From ANME-2 cluster archaeon (GTDB lineage Archaea > Halobacteriota > Methanosarcinia > Methanosarcinales > Methanogasteraceae), in NCBI GenBank assembly GCA_003601535.1, contig PIXW01000154.1, forward strand, positions 1 to 17,070: a stretch of DNA of 17,070 nucleotides, read 5' to 3'. The translations under genes were made by a program, and so were the position numbers. How positions within the stretch are numbered: the stretch's first letter is position 1; every line of letters begins with the position of its first letter. The notes under the pieces were generated by a model. The model saw only the letters and a list, made by a program, of their open reading frames with translations. It made no database searches and was not told the DNA's origin. This document shows positions 5,543 through 13,816 of the stretch, one piece after another.

Positions 5543-7474
5543 ATGAGTACACTGGAATCAGCAATAGATGTCCTGCATCGTGCAAGAGAGAGAGAACGAT
5601 CCGCAGTCGATGATCTCAGACATGCTATCGATAACAAGAATGGTGTAGAGGCAACCAGAAGCAAACATGAAGATGTGCTCAGCGCTAAGCAGGCAGATCT
5701 TAACCGGGCAGCATCCATAGCTGCGGATGCTGAGTCTGAGTTTGTTGATGCGAAGGCAGAGTATGACAGCGTGTCCGGTGTATGCGATCAACTCGAAAGT
5801 GAACTGAAAAACCTGCAATCAGAGATTGAACAGACATATTCTCTTTTAAATGATGCGGAAATCAAAAAGAAAGATGAAGAGGCTATATTAAATCAAATAA
5901 ATGAAAAATTGAGCAGATTAGAGATAGAAGAGGAAGAAAAAATCAAATCTATGGAACAGCACGCGATCGATGAGATCGGACGGATCAAATCCGATCTGAG
6001 TCAGATAGAGTTAGAGATAGAAAAAAGTGAAGAAAAGGAATTATCCGTAGAAAATCAGGAGAAACTGATCAAGCATCGTCTTGAAATCCTCGATAAAAAA
6101 TTATTGGAACTGGATGGTGCAAGAAAAGAGCGGGATGGTGGAGAGAGATCGTTAAAAGCCGTGAGGTCTGCAAGAGAACTGGCAGAGGAGGATGCGAAAG
6201 GAAGAGACGTCAAATCCCCTGTCAAGAAAGCAAAAGATGACCTGAAATTACAAAAGAATGAAAAAAAGAAGGTGAAATCAGATATCAGAAAGATAAAACG
6301 TGGTTTATTATTTGCAAGGGGCGAAAAGCGAGAGAAACTGAAGAAGATTCTTGAAACTGCAAAAAATAATCTTAACCGGGTAGAAATTGCAATAGAGAGG
6401 GCAGAAAATGATCTCAATTCAGTGAAGATCGATAAAAAGAGAGAGCCTTCTCGAATACGTGCTGCACGCAAGGAACTTTCAAGAATAAAGGAAAAAGAAA
6501 AAATTTCAGAGAAGGATCTGGATGAAAAAGAGAATAAAGTGAGAATTGCCGAGCAAGCGGTTGAATCTGCGAGCAGCGCGTTCAATGAGGCAAGATCTAA
6601 TCTTGGATGGATACGGTGGGAATTGAGCAATCTAAGAGCTCTGAATGATAAGAAACAGAAATTACTCAGGGATCTGGAAGAAGAAGAGAAGAAGCTCGAA
6701 GAGGTCAACGTTCTGAGGGAGAGAACAGAAGTCTTTGATGAGCTGCATTCGTCCCAGAAAGAGGCGTATAGCCGCTTGGAAGATACGGAGACGGAAATAG
6801 AAGACCTGACAAATGAACTGAGCAATTTAAAGTCAAAAGAAGATTCAATACAATTGGATCTAAAAGAATCAAGAAAAAAACTAACTGAAAAGGATAAAAT
6901 AGTTATAGAGAAAGAAAAAATTTTCAAAGAGAGACGATCCGAATGTGAAAAATCAAAAGAATTGGTGAAATTGGCAGAGAATGATTTAAAATCTACTATC
7001 GAAGAAGTGAGAATCGTAGAAGATGAGGTACAACAGGCAATTTCATCTATGCTCGCTGAGAACTCAGAAGTGGCAGCAGCAGAAGAAGAATTTGAACAAA
7101 CAGCAATAGAAGAACTGGAATCCATGAAAAGTGAGCTGCAACAAACGCCCAATGGGGAACTGGAACAATTGACATCTGAACTTGAAGCAGCGCAAAGTGA
7201 GATTGCAGAGATGAGATCAAATCATGATCGCTTATTATTGGAACTGGAAACAACACGCGAGAAGCTTATCGATGCAAACAGAGAGATAATCGAATTAAAA
7301 GAGACACAGGGGGGATCGGAAAGCATACATGCAGAAGTTGATCAGGATGTTAAGGATATTCTGGTGGTTCTTGATGAACTGCTCGCGAATCTTCCGGACG
7401 ATTTGATCGAAAAATTTGCGAATTCAGATGAGTTTACACTGTATGAGAAGGTTCTTGAGGGGTATGGTATTTAG
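5543..7474 (+). CDS. Long coiled-coil protein (SMC-like rod, no ATPase head)
   Basis: This 643-residue protein is almost entirely heptad-like, rich in Glu, Lys, Leu and Arg. The coiled coil runs from about residue 5 to 590. Two interruptions stand out: a Pro-containing, very basic segment at about 222-300 (SPVKKAKDDLK and following) and a Trp-containing GWIRWELSN segment. No Walker A, signature or Walker B motif is present, so it is not an SMC or Rad50 ATPase despite the similar rod. The last 40 residues form a separate small domain with LPDDLIEKFANSDEFTLYEKVL. I have an impression of similar tails in other prokaryotic proteins but cannot name the family. The ATG at 5543 follows GGAG and the TATA box; the frame upstream is non-coding. 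The gene ends 11 bp before the FlaJ/TadC-type gene, so the two are probably one operon and work together at the membrane. Confidence 0.8.
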   Translation: MSTLESAIDVLHRARERERSAVDDLRHAIDNKNGVEATRSKHEDVLSAKQADLNRAASIAADAESEFVDAKAEYDSVSGVCDQLESELKNLQSEIEQTYSLLNDAEIKKKDEEAILNQINEKLSRLEIEEEEKIKSMEQHAIDEIGRIKSDLSQIELEIEKSEEKELSVENQEKLIKHRLEILDKKLLELDGARKERDGGERSLKAVRSARELAEEDAKGRDVKSPVKKAKDDLKLQKNEKKKVKSDIRKIKRGLLFARGEKREKLKKILETAKNNLNRVEIAIERAENDLNSVKIDKKREPSRIRAARKELSRIKEKEKISEKDLDEKENKVRIAEQAVESASSAFNEARSNLGWIRWELSNLRALNDKKQKLLRDLEEEEKKLEEVNVLRERTEVFDELHSSQKEAYSRLEDTETEIEDLTNELSNLKSKEDSIQLDLKESRKKLTEKDKIVIEKEKIFKERRSECEKSKELVKLAENDLKSTIEEVRIVEDEVQQAISSMLAENSEVAAAEEEFEQTAIEELESMKSELQQTPNGELEQLTSELEAAQSEIAEMRSNHDRLLLELETTREKLIDANREIIELKETQGGSESIHAEVDQDVKDILVVLDELLANLPDDLIEKFANSDEFTLYEKVLEGYGI

Positions 7475-7485
7475 GGAGTTGGGTT

Positions 7486-9900
7486 ATGGGGCTCCGGGAT
7501 AAGGCAGGGAAGAGCAGGGATGAACGCACCCGTAAGAGAGGGCTTCGTGCGGCAGCAGCAGAGAAGGTTCGCTCTGAAACCAAAATATCTGCACCTGAAG
7601 AGGTGATCGGAGAAGACGAAGCAGAGTCTCTTCTTATGGAACAAATAAGAGAGATTGAACCTGAAGAGGTCGAACCCGCGCCAGCAATCACTTCTTCGGT
7701 TTCAGCGGAGGAGCTGCCAGAACTGTTCGGGCTTACAGCAGAGCAGGAAGATTCGGAGAACACAGGAAGGAAAAAGGGCAGACAGAAGATGAGAATTCTC
7801 TCTGCAATCGAGAATACTTCTGGATCCGAGGATTCTCTGAGAACGTCTGCAACATTCGATCGATTCACAAAACAGTTCCATCACTGGATACATCTGTTTA
7901 TGATGGTCCCGTTCGTGGTCTTCGGCGACCGCATCAAAGCACAGAGAGAGCAGTATCACGACCTGCGCGTCAAACTGCAGCAAGCCCGCATTCCGATATC
8001 GTATGAGATGTATGTGTCGAACTCGCTCTTCTACTCCACAATCGCAGGGATCACCGGAGCAATTATAGGGTTGATACTTTCTTATATCGTTATCGAAGTC
8101 ATCGGACTTCCGGAAAAGATTACAAAACTGACATTCAGCGAGCAAACAGCATGGCTGATCGATTACAAGTGGATCTTTATCTCATTGTTCATCATCGTCT
8201 TTCTCACAACCGTACTTGGTGGAATTGTGTATGCGTTATTCTTAGTGTATCCTTCGTTTAAGGCTGGCGAGCGCAAGACCGCGATCGACCAGAACCTGCC
8301 GTATGCGGTAACATTCATGTATGCACTCTCCAACGGAGGCATGAACTTAATCGAGATATTCAAATCGCTTGCAAAGTGTGAGGGTACTTATGGGGAGGTT
8401 GCAAAGGAGGTGGACAGGATTGTCAGGGATATGGAGTATTTCGGACATGATCTCAGGACCGCTCTCCAGAACATCTCCGAAATGACGCCCTCGGCCAAGT
8501 TTCAGGATCTGACACATAACCTGCTCTCGGTCATCGATAGTGGTGGCGACATTCCGAGATACTTCAAGGACAAGTCAGACCAGTATTTAAAGGAGGCGAC
8601 CATCGATCAGAAAGGTTATCTCGAAACACTTGCGCTGATCGCAGAGTCATACGTGACCGCTTTTGTGGCTGGTCCCCTCTTCCTCATCATCATCGGCGTG
8701 ATGATGGTGTTGATGGGATCTGGAAATGACATGATGCTGTATGCGATCATATATGCAGTGCTTCCCGTAGGTTCGATCATGTTTGTTGTCATGATTAATA
8801 TGCTGTCGCCGTCTGCAAGCGGCACCCCCGCGCTTCTCACCACACGAACCAGGATTGATCACGAGGTCGTGATGCCGCATGAACTGGCAAATCTGAAGAT
8901 TGACAGGAATGCACCAGTTGATCCGGAGACAGAGCAGATGCTTGCATCAAAAAAGATGTGGGATAAATTTATAAAATCCAAAAAAACGCTTGCATTCAGG
9001 CAGTTGCTCCGCGATCCGTTGAGATCTGTTAAGATACAGCCAGCCAATATACTGGCTGCAAGCGTTCCACTCGCACTGATCTTCTTTGCCATCTCATTTG
9101 CAACACATAGAGATGAGTTACTGAACTTCGACCTCACAATCAATTTCCTGGACGATTATCTCGTCTACTCGGCGTACATAGCACTCGTTCCGCTTGCATT
9201 CTTCTATGAACTGAAGATGATGCGTGAGAAGAGGCTTCAGAAGCAGATTCCTGGCTTTCTGAGCAAACTGGCAAGCACAAACGAGACCGGTATGACGATA
9301 AGGGACTCGATCAAACTGATGGCGAAATCCGACATCGGCGCACTCAGTAAGCAGATCAAACTGATCTGGAAGGACATCGACTGGGGGATGGATGTCAACG
9401 ATTCTCTGGTGCGATTTGCAAACCGCATCAGGACGCATGTGGTATCGAGATCGGTTACGCTTATTACCAGAGCAAACGAATCGAGCGGTGACGTCGGTGA
9501 GGTGCTCGAGGTCGCTGCAAGGGACGCAGAGACCGAGCAGACACTGAAACGGGAACGGACGATGAATATGATGATCTACATTGTGGTTATATACATTTCA
9601 TTTCTTGTCTTCGTTGGGGTTATCTATGTGATCACAGATTCATTCCTGACCCGGATGGCAGAAGCAGGCGAACAGATGGCATCAACAGGAGGCGGGGGCA
9701 GCGGAGGTGGATTTCTCGGATCTTTTGATCTTGATGCGTACAAACGCATGTTCTTCCATGCATCCTTAATCCAGGGTTTCTGCTCCGGACTGATCGCAGG
9801 TGTGATGGGCGAGGGCAGTGTACTATCCGGACTCAAGCATTCCTTAATCATGGTAACGATCGCATTCCTGATCTTCAAGTTGCTGGTAGGCGGAGTGTGA
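7486..9900 (+). CDS. FlaJ/TadC-type pilus or secretion platform protein, double F domain
   Basis: This 804-residue membrane protein has two type II secretion F domains. A charged cytoplasmic N-terminal region (1 to about 130) carries many Glu and Arg residues. It is followed by two membrane spans (about 183-210 and 229-256), the first F domain (about 266-385; LPYAVTFMYALSNGG, and SVIDSGGDIPRYF), then two spans (about 390-440). The second half repeats the plan: spans near 522-540 and 558-577, an F domain at about 586-700 (KLASTNETGMTIRDSI, ANESSGDVGEVLEVAARD), and spans near 697-718 and 760-804. A Gly-rich loop lies near 731-739. Such proteins form the membrane base that an ATPase (FlaI/TadA type) drives to build pili or archaella. 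No ATPase or pilin gene lies in the window, so its true partner is unknown. Confidence 0.85.
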   Translation: MGLRDKAGKSRDERTRKRGLRAAAAEKVRSETKISAPEEVIGEDEAESLLMEQIREIEPEEVEPAPAITSSVSAEELPELFGLTAEQEDSENTGRKKGRQKMRILSAIENTSGSEDSLRTSATFDRFTKQFHHWIHLFMMVPFVVFGDRIKAQREQYHDLRVKLQQARIPISYEMYVSNSLFYSTIAGITGAIIGLILSYIVIEVIGLPEKITKLTFSEQTAWLIDYKWIFISLFIIVFLTTVLGGIVYALFLVYPSFKAGERKTAIDQNLPYAVTFMYALSNGGMNLIEIFKSLAKCEGTYGEVAKEVDRIVRDMEYFGHDLRTALQNISEMTPSAKFQDLTHNLLSVIDSGGDIPRYFKDKSDQYLKEATIDQKGYLETLALIAESYVTAFVAGPLFLIIIGVMMVLMGSGNDMMLYAIIYAVLPVGSIMFVVMINMLSPSASGTPALLTTRTRIDHEVVMPHELANLKIDRNAPVDPETEQMLASKKMWDKFIKSKKTLAFRQLLRDPLRSVKIQPANILAASVPLALIFFAISFATHRDELLNFDLTINFLDDYLVYSAYIALVPLAFFYELKMMREKRLQKQIPGFLSKLASTNETGMTIRDSIKLMAKSDIGALSKQIKLIWKDIDWGMDVNDSLVRFANRIRTHVVSRSVTLITRANESSGDVGEVLEVAARDAETEQTLKRERTMNMMIYIVVIYISFLVFVGVIYVITDSFLTRMAEAGEQMASTGGGGSGGGFLGSFDLDAYKRMFFHASLIQGFCSGLIAGVMGEGSVLSGLKHSLIMVTIAFLIFKLLVGGV

Positions 9901-9913
9901 ATTATTGTTGAGA

Positions 9914-10921
9914 TTATGGCGATAGCGGCGGCATCAACAGCCCGCAGGTCTCAGGAAGATCAAACATCAGATTCATATTCTGAACCGCCTGCCCTGACGC
10001 GCCTTTGATGAGGTTATCGATCACCGATATCACAACCACACGATTTCCGCCGCATGCAAGCCCGATATCACAGAAGTTCGAGCCGCGCACATCCGCAAGA
10101 TTCGGAATATCATCGCGCACCCGCACAAACGGCTTATTTGCATAAAAATCTTTGTATAAGTTCAGAATCGCATCATAATCAGATTCATCGTGCAGGATCA
10201 GATGCGCGGTGGTCACAATTCCACGAATGGCAGGAACGACATGCGGTGTGAAATATATGTTACCGAGCGAGCGATCCAGCCGTCTCAACTCCTGAATGAT
10301 CTCAGGCAGGTGTCTGTGCGCGGTGATATTATAAGCACGAACGTTTTCTGCAAGATTCGGGTAATGTGATGTCTCTGACGGCTCTGCGCCTGCACCGGAG
10401 ATGCCGGATTTGGAATCGAAGATCGCGTATTTGATCAGCCCTTCGCTTGCAAGCGGTGCTGCAGAAAGTATTGCACCTGTCGGGTAACATCCGGGATTTG
10501 CGACAAGATCTGCTTTTGCAACCTCGGGATGCAGTTCAGGAAGACCGAACACCGCGTCCCTCGGATCGGTGTGCATGCGTTTGTATGTGGCTTCGAATGC
10601 CTGCTGCGTCAATCGATAATCCGCGCTCAGATCGACTACCCGCGTGCCTCCTGCCAGCAGTTCCGGAACGATCTCCATTGCAGCACCATGCGGCACTGCT
10701 GTAAATACGATGTCACATGCAGAAGCGATCTCTGATGGCGATGGATCTTCAAAACGCAGATCAACCAATCCATAGAGGTGCCGGTGAATATCTGTTACTG
10801 GAATACCGGACAGCCGTCTCGATGTCACGATTCTGATCGTTGCTTCTGGATGCTGCAGAAGCAGTTTAATCAGTTCTCTACCAGTATATCCGGAGCCGCC
10901 TATGATTCCAACATCTATCAT
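9914..10921 (-). CDS. argC: N-acetyl-gamma-glutamyl-phosphate reductase, ArgC
   Basis: ArgC reduces N-acetyl-glutamyl-phosphate to the semialdehyde with NADPH, the third step of arginine synthesis; in archaea a lysine-type (LysY) role is also possible. The protein has 335 residues, a normal length. The NADP-binding loop GIIGGSGYTG is at residues 5-14, the catalytic Cys is C145 in NPGCYPTGA, and HRHLPEI supplies the downstream His of the family. FDSKSGISGAGAEPS is the usual substrate-binding segment. The ATG at 10921 is chosen because the nucleotide-binding strand begins right after it; an upstream TTG at 10948 has no support. The gene is divergent from rpl15 and ends 13 bp from the FlaJ/TadC-type gene, tail to tail. 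No other arg genes are adjacent. Confidence 0.93.
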   Translation of the reverse strand: MIDVGIIGGSGYTGRELIKLLLQHPEATIRIVTSRRLSGIPVTDIHRHLYGLVDLRFEDPSPSEIASACDIVFTAVPHGAAMEIVPELLAGGTRVVDLSADYRLTQQAFEATYKRMHTDPRDAVFGLPELHPEVAKADLVANPGCYPTGAILSAAPLASEGLIKYAIFDSKSGISGAGAEPSETSHYPNLAENVRAYNITAHRHLPEIIQELRRLDRSLGNIYFTPHVVPAIRGIVTTAHLILHDESDYDAILNLYKDFYANKPFVRVRDDIPNLADVRGSNFCDIGLACGGNRVVVISVIDNLIKGASGQAVQNMNLMFDLPETCGLLMPPLSP

Positions 10922-10988
10922 GATCGTTCTGTGGTTCCGGTGGATCAAAAAGATTTTCGAGATTTGAACAGAGCACTCATGGAATAAC

Positions 10989-10996
10989 TTTTATAT
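10989..10996. promoter_or_regulatory. TATA box between argC and rpl15
   Basis: TTTTATAT on the plus strand is a good box A for rpl15: the start would be near 11020, with a 37-nt leader carrying GAGG at 11044-11047. On the minus strand the same bases read ATATAAAA, which would start argC near 10966 with a 45-nt leader. One element may again drive both directions. Confidence 0.55.
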
Positions 10997-11056
10997 CTAC
11001 AGAAACCTGTTATTATCAGATAGATACAAAATCTAAAAAGATAGAGGCTACACAGA

Positions 11057-11476
11057 ATGAACATTAAAAAGTTCCGAGGATCACGTACCTGTGGTGGAGG
11101 TACGCATAAGAACCGGCGGGGTGCAGGCAACAGGGGTGGGCGCGGTAAATGTGGTGCAGGCAAACACCATGCGACGCGAGCGCTCATGCTTGGATATACG
11201 TATGGAAAGCACGGGTTTACGCGCCCTCAAAAGGCCATTGTTAGCACAAAGACCATCAATATAGGTGAACTCGATGCTAAGGTACCTGAACTGCTGCGCA
11301 CAGGATTCGCCGAGCAGAAGGATGATGCAGTTCATATCGATGCTGATAGACTCGGCATCGACAAGGTTCTTGGTGCCGGCAGGGTGAACAGAGCGCTTGT
11401 TGTGAGTGCCCAGGCATTTTCCGCGAATGCGATCTCGAAGATAGAGAGTACTGGCGGTACAGCAGTTCATACGTAA
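11057..11476 (+). CDS. rpl15: Large ribosomal subunit protein uL15
   Basis: This is the archaeal form of ribosomal protein L15, 139 residues, about the usual size. The basic, Gly-rich N-terminus is diagnostic ([18 protein letters not shown], then [15 protein letters not shown]), followed by the globular C-terminal half with GVNRALVV-like strands ([16 protein letters not shown]). The ATG at 11057 is preceded by GAGG at nine bases. It is followed 14 bp later by secY, the order seen in archaeal spc operons. The genes that normally precede it (rpl30, rps5) are absent; instead it has its own promoter and is divergent from argC. Confidence 0.95.
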   Translation: MNIKKFRGSRTCGGGTHKNRRGAGNRGGRGKCGAGKHHATRALMLGYTYGKHGFTRPQKAIVSTKTINIGELDAKVPELLRTGFAEQKDDAVHIDADRLGIDKVLGAGRVNRALVVSAQAFSANAISKIESTGGTAVHT

Positions 11477-11490
11477 TCACCGGTGTCGCA

Positions 11491-12948
11491 ATGAGCTTTA
11501 AAGAGGATATTGAGCCAATTCTTACCAGACTGCCAGCAGTCGCAAGCCCTGAAGGGCATGTACATCTCAAAAAGAAACTTACGTGGACTGCCGGCATTCT
11601 CGTTTTATATTTTGCACTTTCAAACGTTCCGCTCTTCGGCATGTCATCTGAATCGGTCGATATGTTTGCGATGTACCGGGCATTCTTTGCAGGGCAGGGC
11701 GGATCACTGATGCTTCTCGGGATAGGTCCGATCGTTACGGGCTCGATCATCCTGCAGCTGCTGGTTGGTGCGGATGTCATACATCTCGATCTGTCTGACC
11801 CGCATGATCAGGCAATCTTTCAGGGAGCTCAGAAACTACTGGTATTCGTGATGATCATATTCGAGGCGCTTCCGCAGGTGATGGGTGGATATATCAAGCC
11901 ATCTGCCGAGATTGCGAATATGCTTGGCGTTGACATATCCACAATCGTGCTCTTGCTCTTCATTCAGATATGCATCGGCGGTGCGCTGGTTCTGTTCATG
12001 GACGAAGTCGTATCCAAGTGGGGCATCGGATCAGGCGTGGGACTCTTCATTGTTGCCGGCGTATCTCAGTCGATTATTACAGGCATGTTCAACTGGAAGA
12101 TGGATGCAGGACTTCCGATAGGGTTGATTCCTAGATGGGTGTATCTGGCAGGGGTCGGACTACCAACTGGCATGACCAATATCCTGGTCACAACAGGAAT
12201 CCTTGCGCTGATCAGTACTGTAGCCATATTCCTGATTGTTGTCTTTGTTGAGAGTACCAGAATCGAGATCCCGCTGGCGCACAGCGCAGTTCGTGGCGCA
12301 AGGGGAAGATTTCCTGTAAAACTGATCTATGCAAGTGTGCTTCCGATGATCCTTGTGCGTGCACTCCAGGCAAACGTTCAGATGATCGGAATTATCCTCT
12401 CAAATAAAGGAATCACGGTACTCGGAGGTTTCAGCGGAACCACGCCGCTCGGCGGAGTGATGTACTATCTTGCACCGCTGCACAGTCCGCACGACTGGAT
12501 CCCGATGCTGGTGTCGAATCATTACGCCTCCGTGGGACATGCAGCACCAGCGGTGTGGCAGATCGGACTCCGTGTCTTCTGCGATGCAGCGATGCTGATT
12601 ATAGGCGGCATGATCTTTGCTCTCTTCTGGATCGAGACGACTGGTATGAATGCAAAGCACGTGGCAGCGAATATACATCAATCAGGGATGCAGATACCAG
12701 GGTTCAGACGGAACCCGCAGTCGATCGAGCGGGTCATGGAACGGTACATTCCAAAGGTCACGATCATCGGCGGAGCGTTCATCGGTCTGCTCACACTGGT
12801 TGCATCGCTGATGGGGACGGTTGGCGGGGCTGGCGGTACAGGGCTGCTGCTGACAGTGAGCATCGTTTATCGATTGTATGAGGATCTCGCATCCGAACAG
12901 ATGATGGAGATGCATCCGATGATGCGGGCGTTCTTCGGGAGGGAGTGA
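11491..12948 (+). CDS. secY: Preprotein translocase subunit SecY (Sec61 alpha)
   Basis: This is the pore-forming subunit of the Sec translocon, in the cytoplasmic membrane. At 485 residues with about ten hydrophobic spans it fits archaeal SecY. The first span lies near residues 30-47. The GIGPIVTGSIILQLL signature begins near residue 77, after the plug region. RIEIPLAHSAVRGARG marks the large cytoplasmic loop between spans 6 and 7 that contacts the ribosome. The gene starts 14 bp after rpl15 and its stop directly abuts the adk start, so it lies within a tight three-gene unit. Confidence 0.96.
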   Translation: MSFKEDIEPILTRLPAVASPEGHVHLKKKLTWTAGILVLYFALSNVPLFGMSSESVDMFAMYRAFFAGQGGSLMLLGIGPIVTGSIILQLLVGADVIHLDLSDPHDQAIFQGAQKLLVFVMIIFEALPQVMGGYIKPSAEIANMLGVDISTIVLLLFIQICIGGALVLFMDEVVSKWGIGSGVGLFIVAGVSQSIITGMFNWKMDAGLPIGLIPRWVYLAGVGLPTGMTNILVTTGILALISTVAIFLIVVFVESTRIEIPLAHSAVRGARGRFPVKLIYASVLPMILVRALQANVQMIGIILSNKGITVLGGFSGTTPLGGVMYYLAPLHSPHDWIPMLVSNHYASVGHAAPAVWQIGLRVFCDAAMLIIGGMIFALFWIETTGMNAKHVAANIHQSGMQIPGFRRNPQSIERVMERYIPKVTIIGGAFIGLLTLVASLMGTVGGAGGTGLLLTVSIVYRLYEDLASEQMMEMHPMMRAFFGRE

Positions 12949-13590
12949 TTGAATATCGTACTTCTCGGACCACCTGGCTCCGGAAAGGGGACGCAGGCAA
13001 CGTTACTCTCGGAGAAACTGGGAATCCCGCACATCTCCACAGGAGATATCCTGCGGAGATCGTTTGGGACAGAACAGGGAGATCGCGCAGCTGGATATAT
13101 GAACAGAGGAGAACTGGTTCCCGATTCGATACTGATCTCCATCGTAAGAGACCGGCTCTCGCAGCCGGACTGCAGAGCAGGCTGTATCCTCGATGGATAT
13201 CCGAGAACGATTCCCCAGGCTGATGCGCTCTCTCACATCCTTGCCGGACTGAATCAGAAGATAGATATTGTGCTTGATATTGAGGTTCCTGATTCCGAGT
13301 TGATCGCCCGCCTCTCATCGCGCCGGGTATGCACATGCGGGGCAACATACCATCTGATATTCAATCCGCCGCAGAATCCGGGTGTATGCGACCGTTGTGG
13401 AAAAGCACTGTATCAGCGCGATGACGATACCGAAGAATCTGTTCGCAACCGCCTTATCGTATATAAAAAAGAGACACAGCCGTTGATCGATTATTATAAA
13501 GATCGGAAATTGCTTGTCACAATCGATGGGAGCAGAAGCATCGAGCAGATATCTGAGGAGATATGGGCGGTTGTTTCCGAGAACAACTGA
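12949..13590 (+). CDS. adk: Adenylate kinase, zinc-lid type
   Basis: This enzyme balances AMP, ADP and ATP. It has 213 residues and is of the long bacterial type, with a full lid domain. The P-loop GPPGSGKGT is at residues 7-15, the AMP-binding STGDILR follows, and LDGYPRT carries the conserved Arg. The lid has four cysteines (C128, C130, C147, C150), suited to structural zinc. The start is TTG, directly after the secY TGA, with GGGAGGGAG just upstream; no ATG could be used without losing the P-loop. Many other archaea have an unrelated short trimeric AMP kinase (AdkA). A long-type Adk after secY agrees with a Methanosarcinales-like host. Confidence 0.95.
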   Translation: MNIVLLGPPGSGKGTQATLLSEKLGIPHISTGDILRRSFGTEQGDRAAGYMNRGELVPDSILISIVRDRLSQPDCRAGCILDGYPRTIPQADALSHILAGLNQKIDIVLDIEVPDSELIARLSSRRVCTCGATYHLIFNPPQNPGVCDRCGKALYQRDDDTEESVRNRLIVYKKETQPLIDYYKDRKLLVTIDGSRSIEQISEEIWAVVSENN

Positions 13591-13620
13591 CAAATCTGCA
13601 GATCCATCGATCTGTTTGTC
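13589..13620 (+). terminator. Possible hairpin after adk
   Basis: GACAAA pairs with TTTGTC and CAGAT pairs with ATCTG around the loop CCATCG, with a four-base bulge (TCTG) on one side. It starts in the adk stop codon and would lie at the end of the rpl15-secY-adk message. No clear T-tract follows, so the role is uncertain. Confidence 0.35.
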
Positions 13621-13742
13621 TGCCATCAATCGAGAGAATTAGTTGAATTGAGATAGCCGGGCGTATCTTTGTATTTCAGGTACTTGTGGTACACTGTGGG
13701 ATTCAGGCACAGGAGACGACGATGAGCAGAATGTGTTATTAA

Positions 13743-13767
13743 ATTAAGACGATTAAGTAACATTAAG
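13743..13767 (+). promoter_or_regulatory. Three ATTAAG repeats upstream of the motA-like operon
   Basis: ATTAAG occurs at 13743-13748, 13752-13757 and 13762-13767, nine and ten bases apart. The last two sit in a near-perfect tandem of a ten-base unit, ATTAAGTAAC/G. They lie just upstream of the TATA box on about one helical face, the position expected for an activator site. Confidence 0.45.
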
Positions 13768-13780
13768 TAAGTACCGAAAG

Positions 13781-13790
13781 ATATAAATAT
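13781..13790 (+). promoter_or_regulatory. TATA box of the motA-like operon
   Basis: ATATAAATAT is a strong box A. The predicted start is near 13812, five bases before the ATG at 13817, so the message should be leaderless or nearly so. This agrees with the lack of a ribosome-binding site before that ATG. Confidence 0.6.
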
Positions 13791-13816
13791 TCAATAGTCG
13801 CAGCATAACATCGATC

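Noticed and set aside
5479..5718. An 80-residue N-terminal extension of the DUF366 gene
   Set aside because: It runs through the promoter region and into the divergent coiled-coil gene. DUF366 similarity begins at the ATG at 5478.
6055..7152. A 365-codon minus-strand frame, rich in Ser and Phe
   Set aside because: It is the antisense shadow of the Glu/Lys-rich coiled-coil gene; such codons reversed give Ser and Phe. It has no domain, start signal or neighbour support.
5543..7474. SMC or Rad50 ATPase
   Set aside because: The rod is similar, but no Walker A, signature or Walker B motif is present at either end.
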